64,000 bases of DNA from Arsenophonus sp052401645. Its GTDB lineage: Bacteria > Pseudomonadota > Gammaproteobacteria > Enterobacterales > Enterobacteriaceae. Where the stretch lies: NCBI GenBank assembly GCA_052401645.1, contig CP198939.1, forward strand, positions 124,001 through 188,000, read 5' to 3'. The position numbers and the translations under genes were made by a program. A model generated the notes under the pieces. That model was not told the origin of the DNA. It did no database searches and worked only from the letters and a program-made list of their open reading frames with translations. This document shows, one piece after another, positions 11,163 to 25,700 of this stretch (the stretch's first letter is position 1; each line of letters opens with the position of its first letter).

Positions 11163-12125
11163 ATGAGTATTAATAAGTATAGTGTTTTATTAGTTAACTT
11201 AGGAACACCTGATGCACCAAAAAAGGATTCGGTAAAACGTTTTTTAGCAGAATTTCTTAGTGATGTAAGAGTTATTGATATTTCTAGTATAGTTTGGAAA
11301 CCACTCTTGCATTTTATAATTTTACCGTTACGTTCGCGGAAAATAACTAAATCATATCAATCAATTTGGACTAAAAATGGTTCTCCATTATTAAATTATA
11401 GTCTGCAACAACAGATTGCATTAGCAAAAGAATTACCGGATATTCCAATTGAATTAGCTATGAGCTATGGTTCGCCTTCTATTAAAAAAGCAATTGATAG
11501 GTTATTAAATAAACATATTGAAAATATTATTGTATTACCATTATATCCTCAATATAGTTCTTCAACTACAGCAGTGGTTTTTTATGCTATCAGTAGAGCA
11601 TTAAAAAAATATCGAACAATACCAGGTATCTATTTTATTCGCAGTTATGCTAGTCATCCTCAATATATCAAAGCGCTAAAAAAATCTATTGAATTAAGTT
11701 TTAAACAATATGGTGAACCTGATCGATTATTATTTTCTTATCATGGTATTCCTAAGCGTTATGTAGAAACAGGTGATATATATCCATCGGAATGTATGAT
11801 AACAACTAGTTTACTTATTGCATTAATTAACTTTCCTGCTGATAGAGTAATTATGACTTATCAGTCACGTTTTGGTTATGAACCTTGGCTTAAACCTTAT
11901 ACAGATATTACATTAAAAAATTTAGCAAAGAGTGGAATTAAACATGTTCAGTTACTATGTCCAGGTTTTTCAGTAGATTGTTTAGAAACACTAGAGGAGA
12001 TTGCTGTTCATAATAAAAAAATTTTTTATACTTATGGTGGAGAAAAATATTATTATATACCTGCTCTTAATGCATCACATAATCATATTATGTTAATGAC
12101 TGAATTAATTAGAGATATTATATAG
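11163..12125 (+). CDS. hemH: Ferrochelatase (heme synthase)
   Basis: Inserts ferrous iron into protoporphyrin IX, the last step of protoheme synthesis. It is 320 aa, the E. coli length. Conserved parts are LVNLGTPDAP at the start, AEFLSDVRVID, the substrate-pocket LPLYPQYSSSTT, the catalytic-histidine motif LLFSYHGIPKRY, MTYQSRFGYEPWL, and CPGFSVDCLETLEEI with the conserved active-site glutamate. None of the other heme genes is in this window. It follows adk as in E. coli and is the last gene before a 12.5-kb desert. Confidence 0.97.
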   Translation: MSINKYSVLLVNLGTPDAPKKDSVKRFLAEFLSDVRVIDISSIVWKPLLHFIILPLRSRKITKSYQSIWTKNGSPLLNYSLQQQIALAKELPDIPIELAMSYGSPSIKKAIDRLLNKHIENIIVLPLYPQYSSSTTAVVFYAISRALKKYRTIPGIYFIRSYASHPQYIKALKKSIELSFKQYGEPDRLLFSYHGIPKRYVETGDIYPSECMITTSLLIALINFPADRVIMTYQSRFGYEPWLKPYTDITLKNLAKSGIKHVQLLCPGFSVDCLETLEEIAVHNKKIFYTYGGEKYYYIPALNASHNHIMLMTELIRDII

Positions 12126-12158
12126 TATTTTATTAGTTTTAAATTATTTCTGATAAGT

Positions 12159-12203
12159 TTTTAACTTAACTGAATAAACATATTATACATAGTTAAGTTA
12201 AAA
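12159..12203 (+). terminator. Possible hemH terminator hairpin
   Basis: A 13-bp perfect stem (TTTAACTTAACT / AGTTAAGTTAAA plus one more pair) with a 19-nt loop begins 34 nt after the hemH stop. It has two G-C pairs. The loop is long and there is no T-run, so this is tentative. Confidence 0.35.
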
Positions 12204-12601
12204 TAATATATTTTATTACTATAATATATAACTATTAAAATTAATAATTAGTAATTATTTTTATTTAAATTTAAGTTAAATTAAAAGTTAATTAATTTTA
12301 TTTAAATATAATTTAAACTTTTAAAAATTTTTTATTAAAAAGTAAATTAACTAATTATTTTAAATAAAATATTTAATAATAAATTTATTTATTTTAATAA
12401 AAATAAATAAATTTATTATTTATTTTATTAAATTTTTAATTTTAAAATGTAAAAATATTTTTACTATTCAAAGCTTATATAAAGAAAAGATGAAAATAAA
12501 CATTTATAATTAATTTTAACAATATTAATAATATAATAATTATTTTTATTCTAAAAATATAAAATATAATAAAATAAAATTAATTAATTCTATTTTTTAG
12601 A

Positions 12602-12639
12602 ATCAATAAATCTTAATTAATTAATTAAGATTTATTGAT
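12602..12639. repeat. 38-bp perfect palindrome
   Basis: The 19-nt halves are exact reverse complements, centred between 12620 and 12621; the left half begins ATCAATAAATCTTAATT. A T-rich tract follows at about 12640-12661, so a plus-strand transcript reading through from hemH (480 nt upstream) could end here. It might equally be a relic with no current role. Confidence 0.75.
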
Positions 12640-15600
12640 ATTTTCTTATTTTTATTTTTTTTGTAACTGTTATTTTATTATTAATATATAAGATAAATGA
12701 TATAATTTATATATTTATTGTATATAAACATTTATATAAACTTAGTAAATTCTCAAATTAGTTAAAAATATTAATTTTAAAATAAATATTGATTTTATTG
12801 AATATTATCAAGAATTTATTTATATTTTTGATATTATATAATCATAATGAAAAAAAATTTTAAAAAATAATATTTATTATAGTATTTATTGAAAGGTTTT
12901 TAAACGTTTTATATTATTTATATATATTATCTTTTAAATGGTTATTATAAATAAAATATTTTATTAAAGTTGTTTTTAATAAAAACCAAATAATTTTGTT
13001 AACTTACAATATAAGATTATAGTATGGAAATTAAAAATACTTATAATTTTTAAAATTAGAGATTTATAATATTTATTATTCTAATTATTTAAATAATATC
13101 GTTTTAATATATGTTAAAGAGTTAAAATTAAGTTAAAAAATAGATTAAATAAATATTTAAGTTTAAATAGTTAAAGATAATATTAAGTTTTTTTTAAAAT
13201 GCTAATCTATATATTAATTAATTAGTTTATAATTTATTATAAATAGCTTTATAATATTTTTATAAAATTCATTTTTAACTATTAATATTATTGTTTAAGA
13301 TATTTTATCTTATTTTTTATACTATATTTATAAAGATTTAATCTTAAAGGATTAACAATTTCTTCAAAAAAAAATAATAATTTGACTATTTAATAAAGAA
13401 GTTATCTATTATTAAATAGCGTAAGAGAAAAAAAGTTATATATTAAATACTTTTTTAAATAATGAATATATATAGATATATTTTTATTTATTATTAAATG
13501 GATATATTAATGTTAATGAATATTTGTAATGTTGTTTACATAGTTAATTCATTTTTAATTATGTTATTTCTTCTTATATTTTATTTAACAGTTTTTTAAA
13601 AAAAAATTATTTAGTAATTTTAATTTAACAGTAATTTAGATTTTATTACTTAATGATATTAGTTATTTTAAATATAATTCTTTAATTATTTCTAATATAT
13701 CTATTATAAAATTTCTTTTATTAATTTAATTTTAAAGAGATATTAACCTATTAATATATTAATCATTTATCGATTCATAAATTTATTAAAATAATAGATA
13801 ATAATCTTTATTTTTTATAATAACAGAAATTTGATTCATATTGAAGTTGTAAAATTAATATTAATTTAATTAAATTTTATTATATTAATAATATTCTTTA
13901 TTTAATTAATATATATAATAACTAATAATAGTTTGTTATATATATTTAATTTTAAGATAATAAAGGTTTTGTATAATTATTTTGAATTTTTGATAAAAAA
14001 TATTTTTGTTATTATAATATTTAATAAAATTAAAATAAAATTTATTTTCATCTTAATTTATATTTTATTTTTAATCAGATTATATCTAAGTTATTTGTAA
14101 TATATCAATTATCTAGTTTTAATTTTTATAAAAAATAATTACTTAATATTTAATAATTAATAGTTAATTAATAAATTAGTTGCTATATAAATAATTTATA
14201 AAAATAAAATTTTAAAAAAATAGAAGTAATATTTTTAATATAAATAATATAAAATAGATTTTTTTTAAAATAAAATATATTGATAATTATAAGCATTTGA
14301 GTATTGATTTTTATTGACGATGATCTTTTTTTAGTGTTTATATTTATATAAATATTTTATCTAATTATAGTAAAATAAATTATGAACACATCTCTATTAA
14401 TAGTATTAATATATGATAATATGCAAACCATATTTACTATAATTAATGTTCATTATTTAAATATTTTAATTTAATTAAATATTTTATACCATATTTTTTA
14501 GTAAAATAGCTTTATTTTAAAATAAATAAAATTAACTATTAAAATATTGTTATATTTATTACTTATTATAAGTAACATAAAGTTAATTTTAAAATATTAA
14601 ACAATTTAAAGATTTTTTTTTATTAAAATAAAAAATATATAAAAATAAGAAAACTGTTAGATTTAATTATTATATCAACTATTAATAATAGTGATTATAT
14701 AATAATTAATATGAATTAATATAATTTTATATTTTTAATAACTTTTTATTTATTATTTATAATTTTGTTAAATAAACTAAATCGCAATAAATTAATTGAA
14801 TTGAATATGATTTCTTTAGCTGAAAATATTTTCATATTGCTTTAAATAATAAAAACAAATATTGTTTTTATTTCTTTTATTGTTAAAAACAATAAACTTA
14901 TATTGTATTTATTGTGATAATTAAAATTAAAAGATTGATATTAATACAATCTCACTAATAATTATATTGTATTTTTTCAATTAACAATAGTTGTAAAATC
15001 CATTTAGCATAATCAATAGTTTATCTATTATTTAATTTAATAGGATATAAAATTATTTAAAAATATAATTTTAAATACATCTAAAAGTAATGGTTATCTA
15101 ATCTTGTTTTATTTAATAACTTATTTAAATTGATTTTAATATATTAAACTAGTGAAAATATAATAATAGCAAAAAAGTTATAAAATATGGTTATTATATA
15201 ATAAATAATTTCAAATATTAAAGTTGAAATTATTACTATAATTTTTTTTTTAAAATATTTTGATAAAATAAGTATGATATTTATAAATATCCTAATAATC
15301 AATAAAAGTTTAATTATTAATTTATTAAAAATAATAATTATTTATTAATTAAAATAATACTTTTAATTATTTTAAATAATATTATTTAACGATACTATAA
15401 ATAAAACCTTAATAATTAAATATTTAATCTTAATATTATTTATTTTATTATAAATAAAAGATTAAGCCTGAATATAATACTATTTTAATAGCATTAAAAT
15501 TATTAAATATTTAACAACAAAAATAATTCAAACAGTATGTTATAAAATAACATTGTTTAATTAAAATTAAGTAAGATTAGTATATTTTAAAATAAAAATA

Positions 15601-16276
15601 CTATGGTAAATATCTATAAATTTTTATTCAAAGAATAAAGTAATATAAAACATTATCAATGTTATTCGAATCTATTAATAATAATCTATCTTATTTATAT
15701 TTAAAATAAATGATAATTTAAAAACAATAAATTAATAATATCTACTAACAAATAACTAATTAATTATAGGTTTATAACTATTTTAAATTTATAATAAATG
15801 AATAGATAATAGCTAAATTATTAATAATTATTGTGATAAGCATTATTCTTAAAATAGATTAAATGTTTTTTAAAAAAATTTTTACATTAAATTTCATATT
15901 TTTTTATTTATTAAATAAAATAACTAAAATTGATATCTTTTAAATTAATATTTTATTTATTAAATATTAATTTAATATAGATAATTCATTTTCTTTTTAA
16001 AGATTGAAAACAAAATACTTTAAAACAATCATTTTTATAAAAACTATATAAAAATAAATTTATTATATATTGTTCATATTAAGTAATATTTAATTATTAA
16101 TTAATAATATTTTTTAACAAATATTAGTTAAAATAGTTAATTTATATAAATTATTAAATTACAAAAACTTTTTATAAAATTAATATAGATAATTAAATTA
16201 ATATATAAATTTTAGTATCAATAATTACTAAATTTAATAATTTTATTAAATTTAAAAAATAAATATATAATAAAAT

Positions 16277-16305
16277 ATCATTATACTATATTATAGTATA
16301 ATGAT
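16277..16305. repeat. 13-bp inverted repeat
   Basis: A perfect 13-bp stem (ATCATTATACTAT / ATAGTATAATGAT) around a 3-nt loop, in the middle of the desert with no gene within 4 kb. Confidence 0.55.
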
Positions 16306-17768
16306 TATTATCATAGTAAAATTATTATAATAATAAAAATATAGTTTACCATTATTAAATATTAATTATAAAAATTTATTATTAAATTATAAAAGAAAAA
16401 ATTATTTTTTTTTGATAATGATATTAATATTAATCTATTTAGATTCAACTATAAACTATTAAGTAGACATTAATATATAAATAAGATTAGTTATAATTTA
16501 ATTATAATTTATAATTGATTATTATGCAAATTTTAATAAAATTAAGAATATAATAATATTTAATTTTCTATTTTATATTAATAAATAGACTATTTATATT
16601 TTTTATTAATTAAATTATTTATGATACTTTTAAGTTAAATAAGAAAAAAATATTTTTGTATAAATTTAATTATTATATTATAAATATAATTTAATTATGT
16701 TATTTAAATTCCAATATTAGTTATTATAATTATTTTGTGAATTTTATAATGGTTATAAGATGTAATTAAAATAACTATTATTACATTAATATACCATATA
16801 ATTAAACTATTATTTTTTATAATTAAAGTATTGAAATATTTCTTATTTTTAAGATATATTTCATATATCATCTATCATTAAAATAAATTATCTTTATAAA
16901 TAGTTTAATATATTAAGATGGTTTATTTAAATTTTATTAAAAATAATAAAAAACATATATCTAAAACAATCAATATATTATTTTATTAATCAAGAAGTTT
17001 ATATTATTTATTTTAATACGCTTATAATATAAGAGTTCTTGAAAGCCTATTATAATAATCGTATTTTTATTTTCAGATATTTATATTAAATTTAATAAAA
17101 TTAATATAATTCATTATAAAATATAATAATTATAATTATTAAATATCATTAAATCATTAATTATAAAAATGTTATTGAATATTAATATTATATTCTATAT
17201 TAAAAGTTATTTAAAATTAATCGTTATTTGAATTATATTAATTTAAAATTTATAGATAATGATATATTAATAATATTATATTATAAATAGAATATTATTA
17301 ACAATTTGAATAATTTTAAACTATTTTGAATCTTATATTAAAAATATAAGTAATATTAAATTTTTTATCTTTTTATAAAATAATTAAATTATATGTATTT
17401 TATAATAGGTTTATTTACTTTAATAAATATTTTATTATTTTATGTAATCTTAAAATATTATCGTATTTCCTTTAAATATTAAATATATTTTCAATTTATT
17501 TTAAATTAAGTAATATTAATAAATAATTCTGGATATTATTTTATAATCATAAAAGATATTTCTTATTTTTATTTAACGTTATTATTACTGTTTAAAATTA
17601 AACTATAATTTTCTAGCTATTCCTTATCAGAATAGAAAGATGATTACTTTTCTTTATGAGTTATAAAGAATATATTTTTATTTTTTTTTAAAAAAAATAA
17701 AGTGAATTACAAAAAAATCTGTTTATTATATTAAAATAGTTTCTAAAAATTAATATTTTTATTATATC

Positions 17769-17807
17769 AATAACTAATATTACTTAAATAAAGTAATATT
17801 AGTTATT
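17769..17807. repeat. 17-bp perfect inverted repeat, 5-nt loop
   Basis: Arms AATAACTAATATTACTT and AAGTAATATTAGTTATT match exactly over 17 bp. It has the shape of a bidirectional terminator hairpin but no gene is near it. Confidence 0.7.
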
Positions 17808-20800
17808 TAATTTGTCATTTAAATAATCTTAGAATAATTATTATCTTTATATAAAATATATAACAATATTAATTATAATATATTAATCTATCTTTAATTT
17901 TTAACTTTTATGTTATAAAAAAATAAATTTTAATATTAATATTTCATAAATATCATCATAAAATATTTTAGATATTTTAATTAATGTAATATAATATATA
18001 ATATTTTAAATATATTAATTTACTATTTTTAATAGTAAATAAGAATCAAATTATCTATATTATAAATATATATCATATATATAATATCTATTATCAAATA
18101 AAATTATTTACAGTTAGTTTTTATAAACCTTATTATTCATTTTAATTATTAGTTTATTTCATTAAATGTAATCTCTATAATAATTAATAATATAGTTATT
18201 TTAGTATAAGATTCTTATCTTTACTATTTAATAAAAAAAATAAAAATACAAATAAAACTTAATATGTAATAAATTATTTAATTAACAACTATGAAATTTA
18301 TTTTTTAGCAAAATCTTTAAATTTGATATAAAGAGAAAATCATTATTTATTTGTTTGATAACATATATTAAGATTTTAAATTAAGAAAAATATTTTATAA
18401 AAATATCATCCTTTATAATTAAAATATCAAATTTTATTAAATTTCTTTATAATATAAGTAACCTATTATAAATTAGCAAATATATTCTTGTAACCATACA
18501 AATGCTATATATACAATATATGTAAAAAATATATATTAAACTAATTTATTGAATATATATAAAGATAATATTTTTCTTATTGACATTAAAATATTTTTTA
18601 ATATTATTGTATAAGTTATATTATTATTTGATTTTTAATAAGTAAAATCGTTCATTAACAATTTAATAAATTAAATATTCTTGATTGCTTAATAAAAGAT
18701 TTTCATTATTATATGAAAGTAGAATAAATATTAGTTTATGTTTTGTTGATTATTAGATGAAGATTTGTTAATTATATTTAAATTTTTAATAAGAAAATTT
18801 TTTTTATTAATTAGAGTAATTAAGATTATTACATACAATATATAATACTTTTAATAACTTATAAAATTTATTGTAAATATATTATGTTAATTATTATTAA
18901 TTATAGTAATATTTATCGATTTTCAATTATAAATATAATTTATTATTATTTATATTAATATTGATATTAATATAAATTAAACTAGTCGTGTTAATAATAT
19001 TATTATCAATTATTATAATTTTATTTTCATTCTTATAATTATACTATATTAATATTTTTTATATTGTACTAATGTACAAATATTATTTATCATTCCTAAT
19101 TTTTTCAAACATATTATCTTTTATGATTGAGTTATTATTAATTGATTTCAAAATTAATACTTTACTTATATTTATTATGCAATAATATAATAAATATATC
19201 GTTTTTTATAATAAATCAAGAATATAATAAATTGATATTTTAGCATTAAAAGCTTGATAAGAATCATATATTTATTTTTTATTTTTTATTTTATTTATTA
19301 ATTAAATAAGTTGTTAAATAACAATAAAATATTATTATTTAATTATTTAAATTTTTAATAAAAATATTTTAACAATTCCAATAATAGTGTTAATATAATT
19401 ATATTATAAAATTAATTTATTAAAATTAATATTGATTAATATATTTAAATTTCACTGTTAATAAATTAAATATAAATAGTAACTTAAATCGTCTGTAGTT
19501 TAGATAAAAATATTTTATTTTATAAAGCATTAGGTATTAATATTTTATTTATAAAATATTAATTAATAAACAAAAAAAGATATATTAATATAATATATAA
19601 AGTTGAATAATTACTTATATTATTTATTATTATCGTTAATATAAATGAACATAATTTATTAATACTGAATAGAGATTAATTAACTTAAATAATTATTAGA
19701 CTAGTTTAATAATAAGAATAATAAATTTATAAAATAAATTTATATAACAATACATTAATATTAGCTTAATATATCTAATTATCCATTAGCTTTTAATAAA
19801 ATATTTATATATAATATAATATATTTATATTATATATAAATGGATCTTATATTAAAAAAAAATCATCAGTAAAAATTATAATAATTTAAATGAATTATTG
19901 ATAATTGATTAATTAAATTGATTTTCTTTATTTAGTATAAGATTATATTAATTATTTTTAAATTTTAATGCTTATATTAATTAGTAGTACTAAAGATATT
20001 TATTAAAGAACTAATATATAGATTATATATCTCTTAATTATTATTTTTCTCAATTAATAATTTTATTACATTTGATTTATGTAAAAAATTAATTTTTTTA
20101 TTATTTTATTAAAATTTAATATTTTGTTTTTCAATTATTAAGTAATAAAAATCATATTTAATTAAATTAACTTCAGAATTTTATTCTTTTATATACATTA
20201 AATAAAATTTAATATTATTAAAAAATTTTTTGATATAATAATTTATTAATGAATAATTTGATTCTATCACTATTTAATCTCTATTTTTTAAAATTTTTGT
20301 AAGAAAATTTTTTTATTTCTATTATTTAATAAGTAAATAAATATTTAATTTATAATTATAAATATTAATTCTATTATTTACTTAGCATTAAAATTTAGAT
20401 GTTTAAGTTACCATTCTTATTATTATAGAATTGTAATATTATTTATATTTTATTGTTTTTTATTTTATTAACAATAATATAATAATTATTCTTTATTTAA
20501 AATTTTAATAATTTAATTTACTAATGTGATATAATTATATTTAATATGATTAAATTTAATATTAACTTTTTTGTATATTATCATATTTAACACTTAGGTT
20601 AGTTCATGATAATGAATTTAGAGAGTGTTAGTTATTTTATCGAGTTATAATAATATCATTAGATATATTTTATTTTATTAATAATATATTATAATTAATG
20701 ATTTTAATTTTTACAAAAATATATTATTAATAAAAATTATTAATTTTACTTAAATAAAATAGAAAATCTAATTAAATCTTTAAGATAATTCTCTTTTACA

Positions 20801-22577
20801 AATAAAAGTTATTAATTATATAGATAATAAAAAATAAATTAATATTTTTATTAATAAAATATTAATTTATTAAGATTTAATTTTTAAAGTAAAATAGGAA
20901 TTTTTATTTTATATTAAAATATTTTATAAATTTTCTTTCTTTAGTTCATATTATTAAAATTAAGATACAAAAAAATAAATATTAATAAAATTAATATAAT
21001 TCTAAAAATTAGAAAATTTAATATAATCTTAAGTAATTTATTTTTTATGTTATTTATATAATGCGTTAAATAGATGATATATTTAAAATATTTTTATTAA
21101 TTATATTATTATTAATAATATTTAATATATAAAATTTATTTAACTTTATTATATTTTTATAGGTATTATTGATATTTAAAATTGAATACTTTATCCATTA
21201 TGTTAATAATTTTAATATTAGCTTTATTAGCTTGTTGATGTTTAAGAATTTATTTATTATATATTAAATCTATTTTATTTAACATAAATATAAAAAATGA
21301 TAATAATGTCAAATAAATAACTTTTCTATTTTTTGTGATTTGTTTTATATCTAAATTAAATTATTAAAATAATGCTAATAATATCAATAAATAAATAAGA
21401 ATATATAATACAATAGACCATCAAGTAGATAAATGATTATCATTATTTTTTAAAATAAAACTAACTATAATAGTTAAGAAATTATTTTCTTAGATATATT
21501 TTAAACACTTTTATTTATATTTAATTATTTTAAAATATTGTTTTAAAATAGTTTATTAATCTTATTAATTATTTTATTAATATTTACTTTAATTTTTATA
21601 TATTTTATATGATAAAATAGTTTATCTATTATATAGTCTTTTTAATAAAAACATTAGAGATTTTTAAAGATTAATTCACATCGTTTAAATATATTCTAGG
21701 AATTATTTTTTATTTAAAATATTTATTAATATTTTCTTAAGTTTTTATAATTATTAATATAATAGATCAATTTACATTTAAGAAAATAAATGTATTTATT
21801 TCTTTTTACTTAAGTATTAAATATAATAATTTTTTTTAGTTACCTAATATTAAAGATATATTTAAATAAATTTTAATATATAATATATTAAAATATCTTC
21901 ATATTAAGATATCTAAAATAAATATTAATTACTAATAATTTAAAAATATATAACATTAATAATCATATCTTATTTATTTAATATTTTAATTAAATGTTAA
22001 AATACAGTATATAATATTTTTTTAAAAAAAAAATACATAAATTTTATAAAAAATCTTAATTGTATAATTTTTATAATTATATATAAGTTATAAGTAAAAA
22101 ATTTTAAATTATTTACTGAAAATCTTATATTACTTTTTATAAAATTTGAAAAATAAAAAAATATCGACAAATAGTAATAAATATTTCTTAAACAAATAAA
22201 TATTTTATTTTTTTAATTTTTTAATAAAATATTTCATAAATATTAAAATAATAAATAATTATTATTATAATACTGGAATTAAGAGCAGACGAAATATTTA
22301 TTATAGTTTTTCAAAAAAATCCTATATTGTTAGTATTGATTTTATTAAGAAATATTAGAAATTTTTTAAACTTTTATATATTTTATATAATTTAAGTTAT
22401 AAATTAAATTATAATATATTTTTTATTTATTAAGTTAATATAGTTTATAGTTATTAAATTTCATTTATATCTATTGTTTTATATTTAAATTTATTAATTT
22501 TAATATTTTATCTAATTTATTTAAAATTAATTATTTTTATATAGTAATATTAATAATATTTAACTATTATTATAGCA

Positions 22578-22613
22578 TAATTTTATCTTTTTTTTAAAAA
22601 AAAGATAAAATTA
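22578..22613. repeat. 36-bp perfect palindrome with central T8/A8
   Basis: The halves TAATTTTATCTTTTTTTT and AAAAAAAAGATAAAATTA are exact reverse complements. The centre is a run of eight T then eight A. It lies about 2 kb beyond the 3' end of purK, with no gene between. Confidence 0.75.
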
Positions 22614-23221
22614 ATGATTTTTTAAGCTATTATTTTATTTATTTAATTGTTTATGATAGTTTTTTTAATTTTTTTTTCAAAAAAAATTAATTAATATTTC
22701 GTTGATAATTTTTATAGAATGATGTTACTATGTAGGAAATCAATATATAATATTTTTTATATTAAACAAATAGTTAAGATAATAATTATAATTATATGTA
22801 AGATACAATTATCTTACTGTCAATTATTTTTTTTAATATCATTTATTTCAATGTTAATTATTTTAAAAAGTATTTAGAAGATAATTTATTCACTGTTTGT
22901 TATATCTGTTTTTAAAAACAACATACTAATAAAAGATGAAATAATTGGTTTAATTTATTAATTCTTATTGATTAGATTTTTATAGAGAATGTTAGTTTAT
23001 GTTAATGATATATAACAACGATTCTTAATATTATGTTTTTTAAATTATATTTAATTATTCTTATGAATTGATACTAAAATTAGTTTTTTAGAAATAATAT
23101 TTATTACGATAATAGTTTTTCGATTAACTTATTGCAGATGATAATCTGTATATGAAAATAATATATTAATCTTAATAATATTATATATATTATAGTAAAT
23201 TCATATTAATTATTATTTTAG

Positions 23222-23244
23222 TGTACGGAAGTAATTTTCGTACA
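23222..23244. repeat. Short GC-richer inverted repeat
   Basis: The arms TGTACG and CGTACA pair, and the stem extends inwards by a G-T and two A-T pairs. With four G-C pairs in six it stands out from the surrounding desert. Its role is unknown. Confidence 0.4.
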
Positions 23245-24608
23245 TAATTTATTCTAATTAATATATAATGGTTTATAATACAGTAATGATATAATTTTAA
23301 ATAAATTATATTTTTATATATAATTTATTTTATCAATAAAACATCATTTAATTAAACTGTGTTTTATAATATAAACTTCTATATTAAATTAAAAATAAAA
23401 TTGATATAATAAAATATCTACAATATATTTACTCGTTACCTCATAGAATAAGTATTATAACTAATAAATAAATAATTTTTATAATATAAATTTATTTGTA
23501 ATAATACGTACTTATTATGAAGTAACATTATTTAAATATTGAAACTAATAACTAATTCAATATAAAATTATTATAAAAGTTTTATTTAACTATTGTTATT
23601 TAAATTATATTAACTTAGATATATATATTATATCACTAATTTTTAACTAAAGATGTGATATGTAAGTCGATCATTAGTTAAGTTTATAATTTGTTAGGTT
23701 AATTATTGATTAATAATGGAGTGTTATCATAGTTATTTTATTAATTATACTATTAATTATAATAATGAAAATATTTATAAAAATATATTTTTTATATAGA
23801 AATTGACTAATTAATTATTAATAATTAATGATATATGAAATAGAAAAAAATATCAATAATAATAATTATATTTAAAAATAAACTAGAATAAATTAATTTT
23901 AACAATATAAATTATTATGATTATTAATTACTTTATTTAAAGAAAATATGTAAATTTTATAGATTATTCATTAAAACATTCTGTTATTTCTATTATTTAT
24001 AATTTTTATTATAAATATTTTATACTTATTTTGAGATTTAATCTTAAAAAAATAATTTTATATAAATAGATGAAATTATATAGTATATATAACATAGATC
24101 TTAGATCTTTTTAAAAACAAATCAAATAAATTATTTTAATTAAAAATAAATCAATAATAAATATAAAATTAAAAGTATTAATATTTTTGTTAATTAATTA
24201 ATAAGTAATACAAGCAGTTGATATGTTATCATAAAAAAGTTAAATTAATAAACATCAATATTTTATAATAAAATAGTTAAATAACTAGACTATATAGTCT
24301 AAATAATAGCAAAACGGTAATATAAAATATTAAATATTTTTTAAATATCGTTAATATTTATCTATAATTATAGTTTAAATTTAATTTAAAAATAATATAA
24401 CAATTTTGTTAACTAAAATTAAAATTTATTTTCAGAAAATTTCTTAATTAAATTTATTTATTATATAGTATGATACTAATCTTTTATTAATTTATGAAAT
24501 AAAAGTGATTTTTTTATAAAAAATATCAAAAAAATACTATATAGTGTTAATATATAAAATTAAAAAATTTATATTTAATAAATATATTTATATGTAAATA
24601 TATTTATA

Positions 24609-25700
24609 TTATCGATTATTTTGATTAAAATATGTTAACTTTTTATTTAACCATATTATAATATCATTATATTTATCAGGAAGTAATGTTTTTATTATAT
24701 TTAGTGAATTATTTATAGATTTCCAGTTATTACTACATAAATTTATGTGACCTACTTTTCTTCCTAAGTAAACATTTTTTTCGTACCAGTGGAGATGAAC
24801 TAATGGTAATGATAACCATTTAGTATTCAATGTTATACCTATTAAATTGATCATAATTGCTATAGTCTCTGTACTAGGAGTTGGTATTGGTAGATTGGAA
24901 ATAGCTCGAAGATGAAGTTCAAATTGACTAATTGAAGCACCATTTTGTGTCCAATGACCACTATTATGAACACGTGGCGCTAATTCATTAATTAATAACT
25001 CATTATTTATGATAAAACACTCCATAACCATTACTCCAACATAATTTAATGTTTTCATAATAGTTGATAACATAAATTCTGCTTGAATTTGCAATTTTTT
25101 ATCTGATTTAGGAAAAATAATGCTTGCCATCAATATGGATTCTTGATGTAGATTATATGTTAGTGGGTAAAAGACACATTGGTTATCTATATTACGCGCT
25201 CCAATAAGTGAAACTTCTTCTGAAAAAGGAATTATTTTTTCAACGATTGCTTGACCATAAACATAATCAGGTAATATTGATAGATTCTCTGGACTAATAC
25301 GCCATTGTTTTCTGCCATCATATCCACCTGTTCTATATTTAACTATAAGAAAATTGCCTAATTCAATAAATAATTTTGGCCATTGTGTTTTATGTTTAAT
25401 TGGTTTCCATAGAACAGTTTTTAAAGATAAAGAATTTAATAATTGTTTTTGTGATAAACGATCAACAAGTTTCTGAAGTATATTGTGATTAATAAAATTT
25501 GGTTTATGAACTAATTCAGATATAATCGGAGTTTCTGGCCAATATTCAATTTCTGTTGTTATGATGCTATCTTGACATGGAATGACTTTAAACTTATCAT
25601 CATGAATATTTATAAGATAAACGTTAATACCTAACGGTTCTCCAGCTTGACGCAACATTCTACCTAATTGTCCATTACCAAGAACGAAAATCGGTTTCAT
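24609..25700 (-). CDS. purK: N5-carboxyaminoimidazole ribonucleotide synthase PurK
   Basis: Carboxylates AIR with ATP and bicarbonate to give N5-CAIR in purine synthesis. It is an ATP-grasp enzyme of 363 aa (E. coli 355). Seen are the N-terminal nucleotide fold FVLGNGQLGRMLRQAGEPLGI, the ATP-grasp lysine and glycine loop VKYRTGGYDGRKQW, the SEEVSLIGAR segment, the conserved ECFIINNELLINELAPRVHNSGHWT with its metal ligands, and GASISQFELHLRAI. The ATG at 25700 has GAGGAATG just upstream and lies inside the end of purE, so the genes overlap by 26 bp. This suggests translational coupling. PurE, its partner enzyme, is next to it as in E. coli. Confidence 0.97.
   Translation of the reverse strand: MKPIFVLGNGQLGRMLRQAGEPLGINVYLINIHDDKFKVIPCQDSIITTEIEYWPETPIISELVHKPNFINHNILQKLVDRLSQKQLLNSLSLKTVLWKPIKHKTQWPKLFIELGNFLIVKYRTGGYDGRKQWRISPENLSILPDYVYGQAIVEKIIPFSEEVSLIGARNIDNQCVFYPLTYNLHQESILMASIIFPKSDKKLQIQAEFMLSTIMKTLNYVGVMVMECFIINNELLINELAPRVHNSGHWTQNGASISQFELHLRAISNLPIPTPSTETIAIMINLIGITLNTKWLSLPLVHLHWYEKNVYLGRKVGHINLCSNNWKSINNSLNIIKTLLPDKYNDIIIWLNKKLTYFNQNNR

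Larger units (their letters stand above)
12126..24608. other. 12.5-kb AT-rich desert, no gene recognised
   Basis: The largest gene-free stretch in the window, between hemH and the end of purK. In E. coli tens of genes lie between these two, so much has been deleted as well as eroded. I found no readable relic, tRNA-like cloverleaf or rRNA. Structures present are the hairpin at 12159-12203, the palindromes at 12602-12639 and 22578-22613, and inverted repeats at 16277-16305, 17769-17807 and 23222-23244. Patches with somewhat more G and C occur near 20580-20650, 23090-23250 and 23640-23730; they may be late-stage relics, but I cannot assign them. Confidence 0.6.

Noticed and set aside
12126..24608. 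Replication origin in the largest desert
   Set aside because: No cluster of DnaA boxes and no dnaA, gidA or other origin-linked gene; AT-richness alone is not evidence here.
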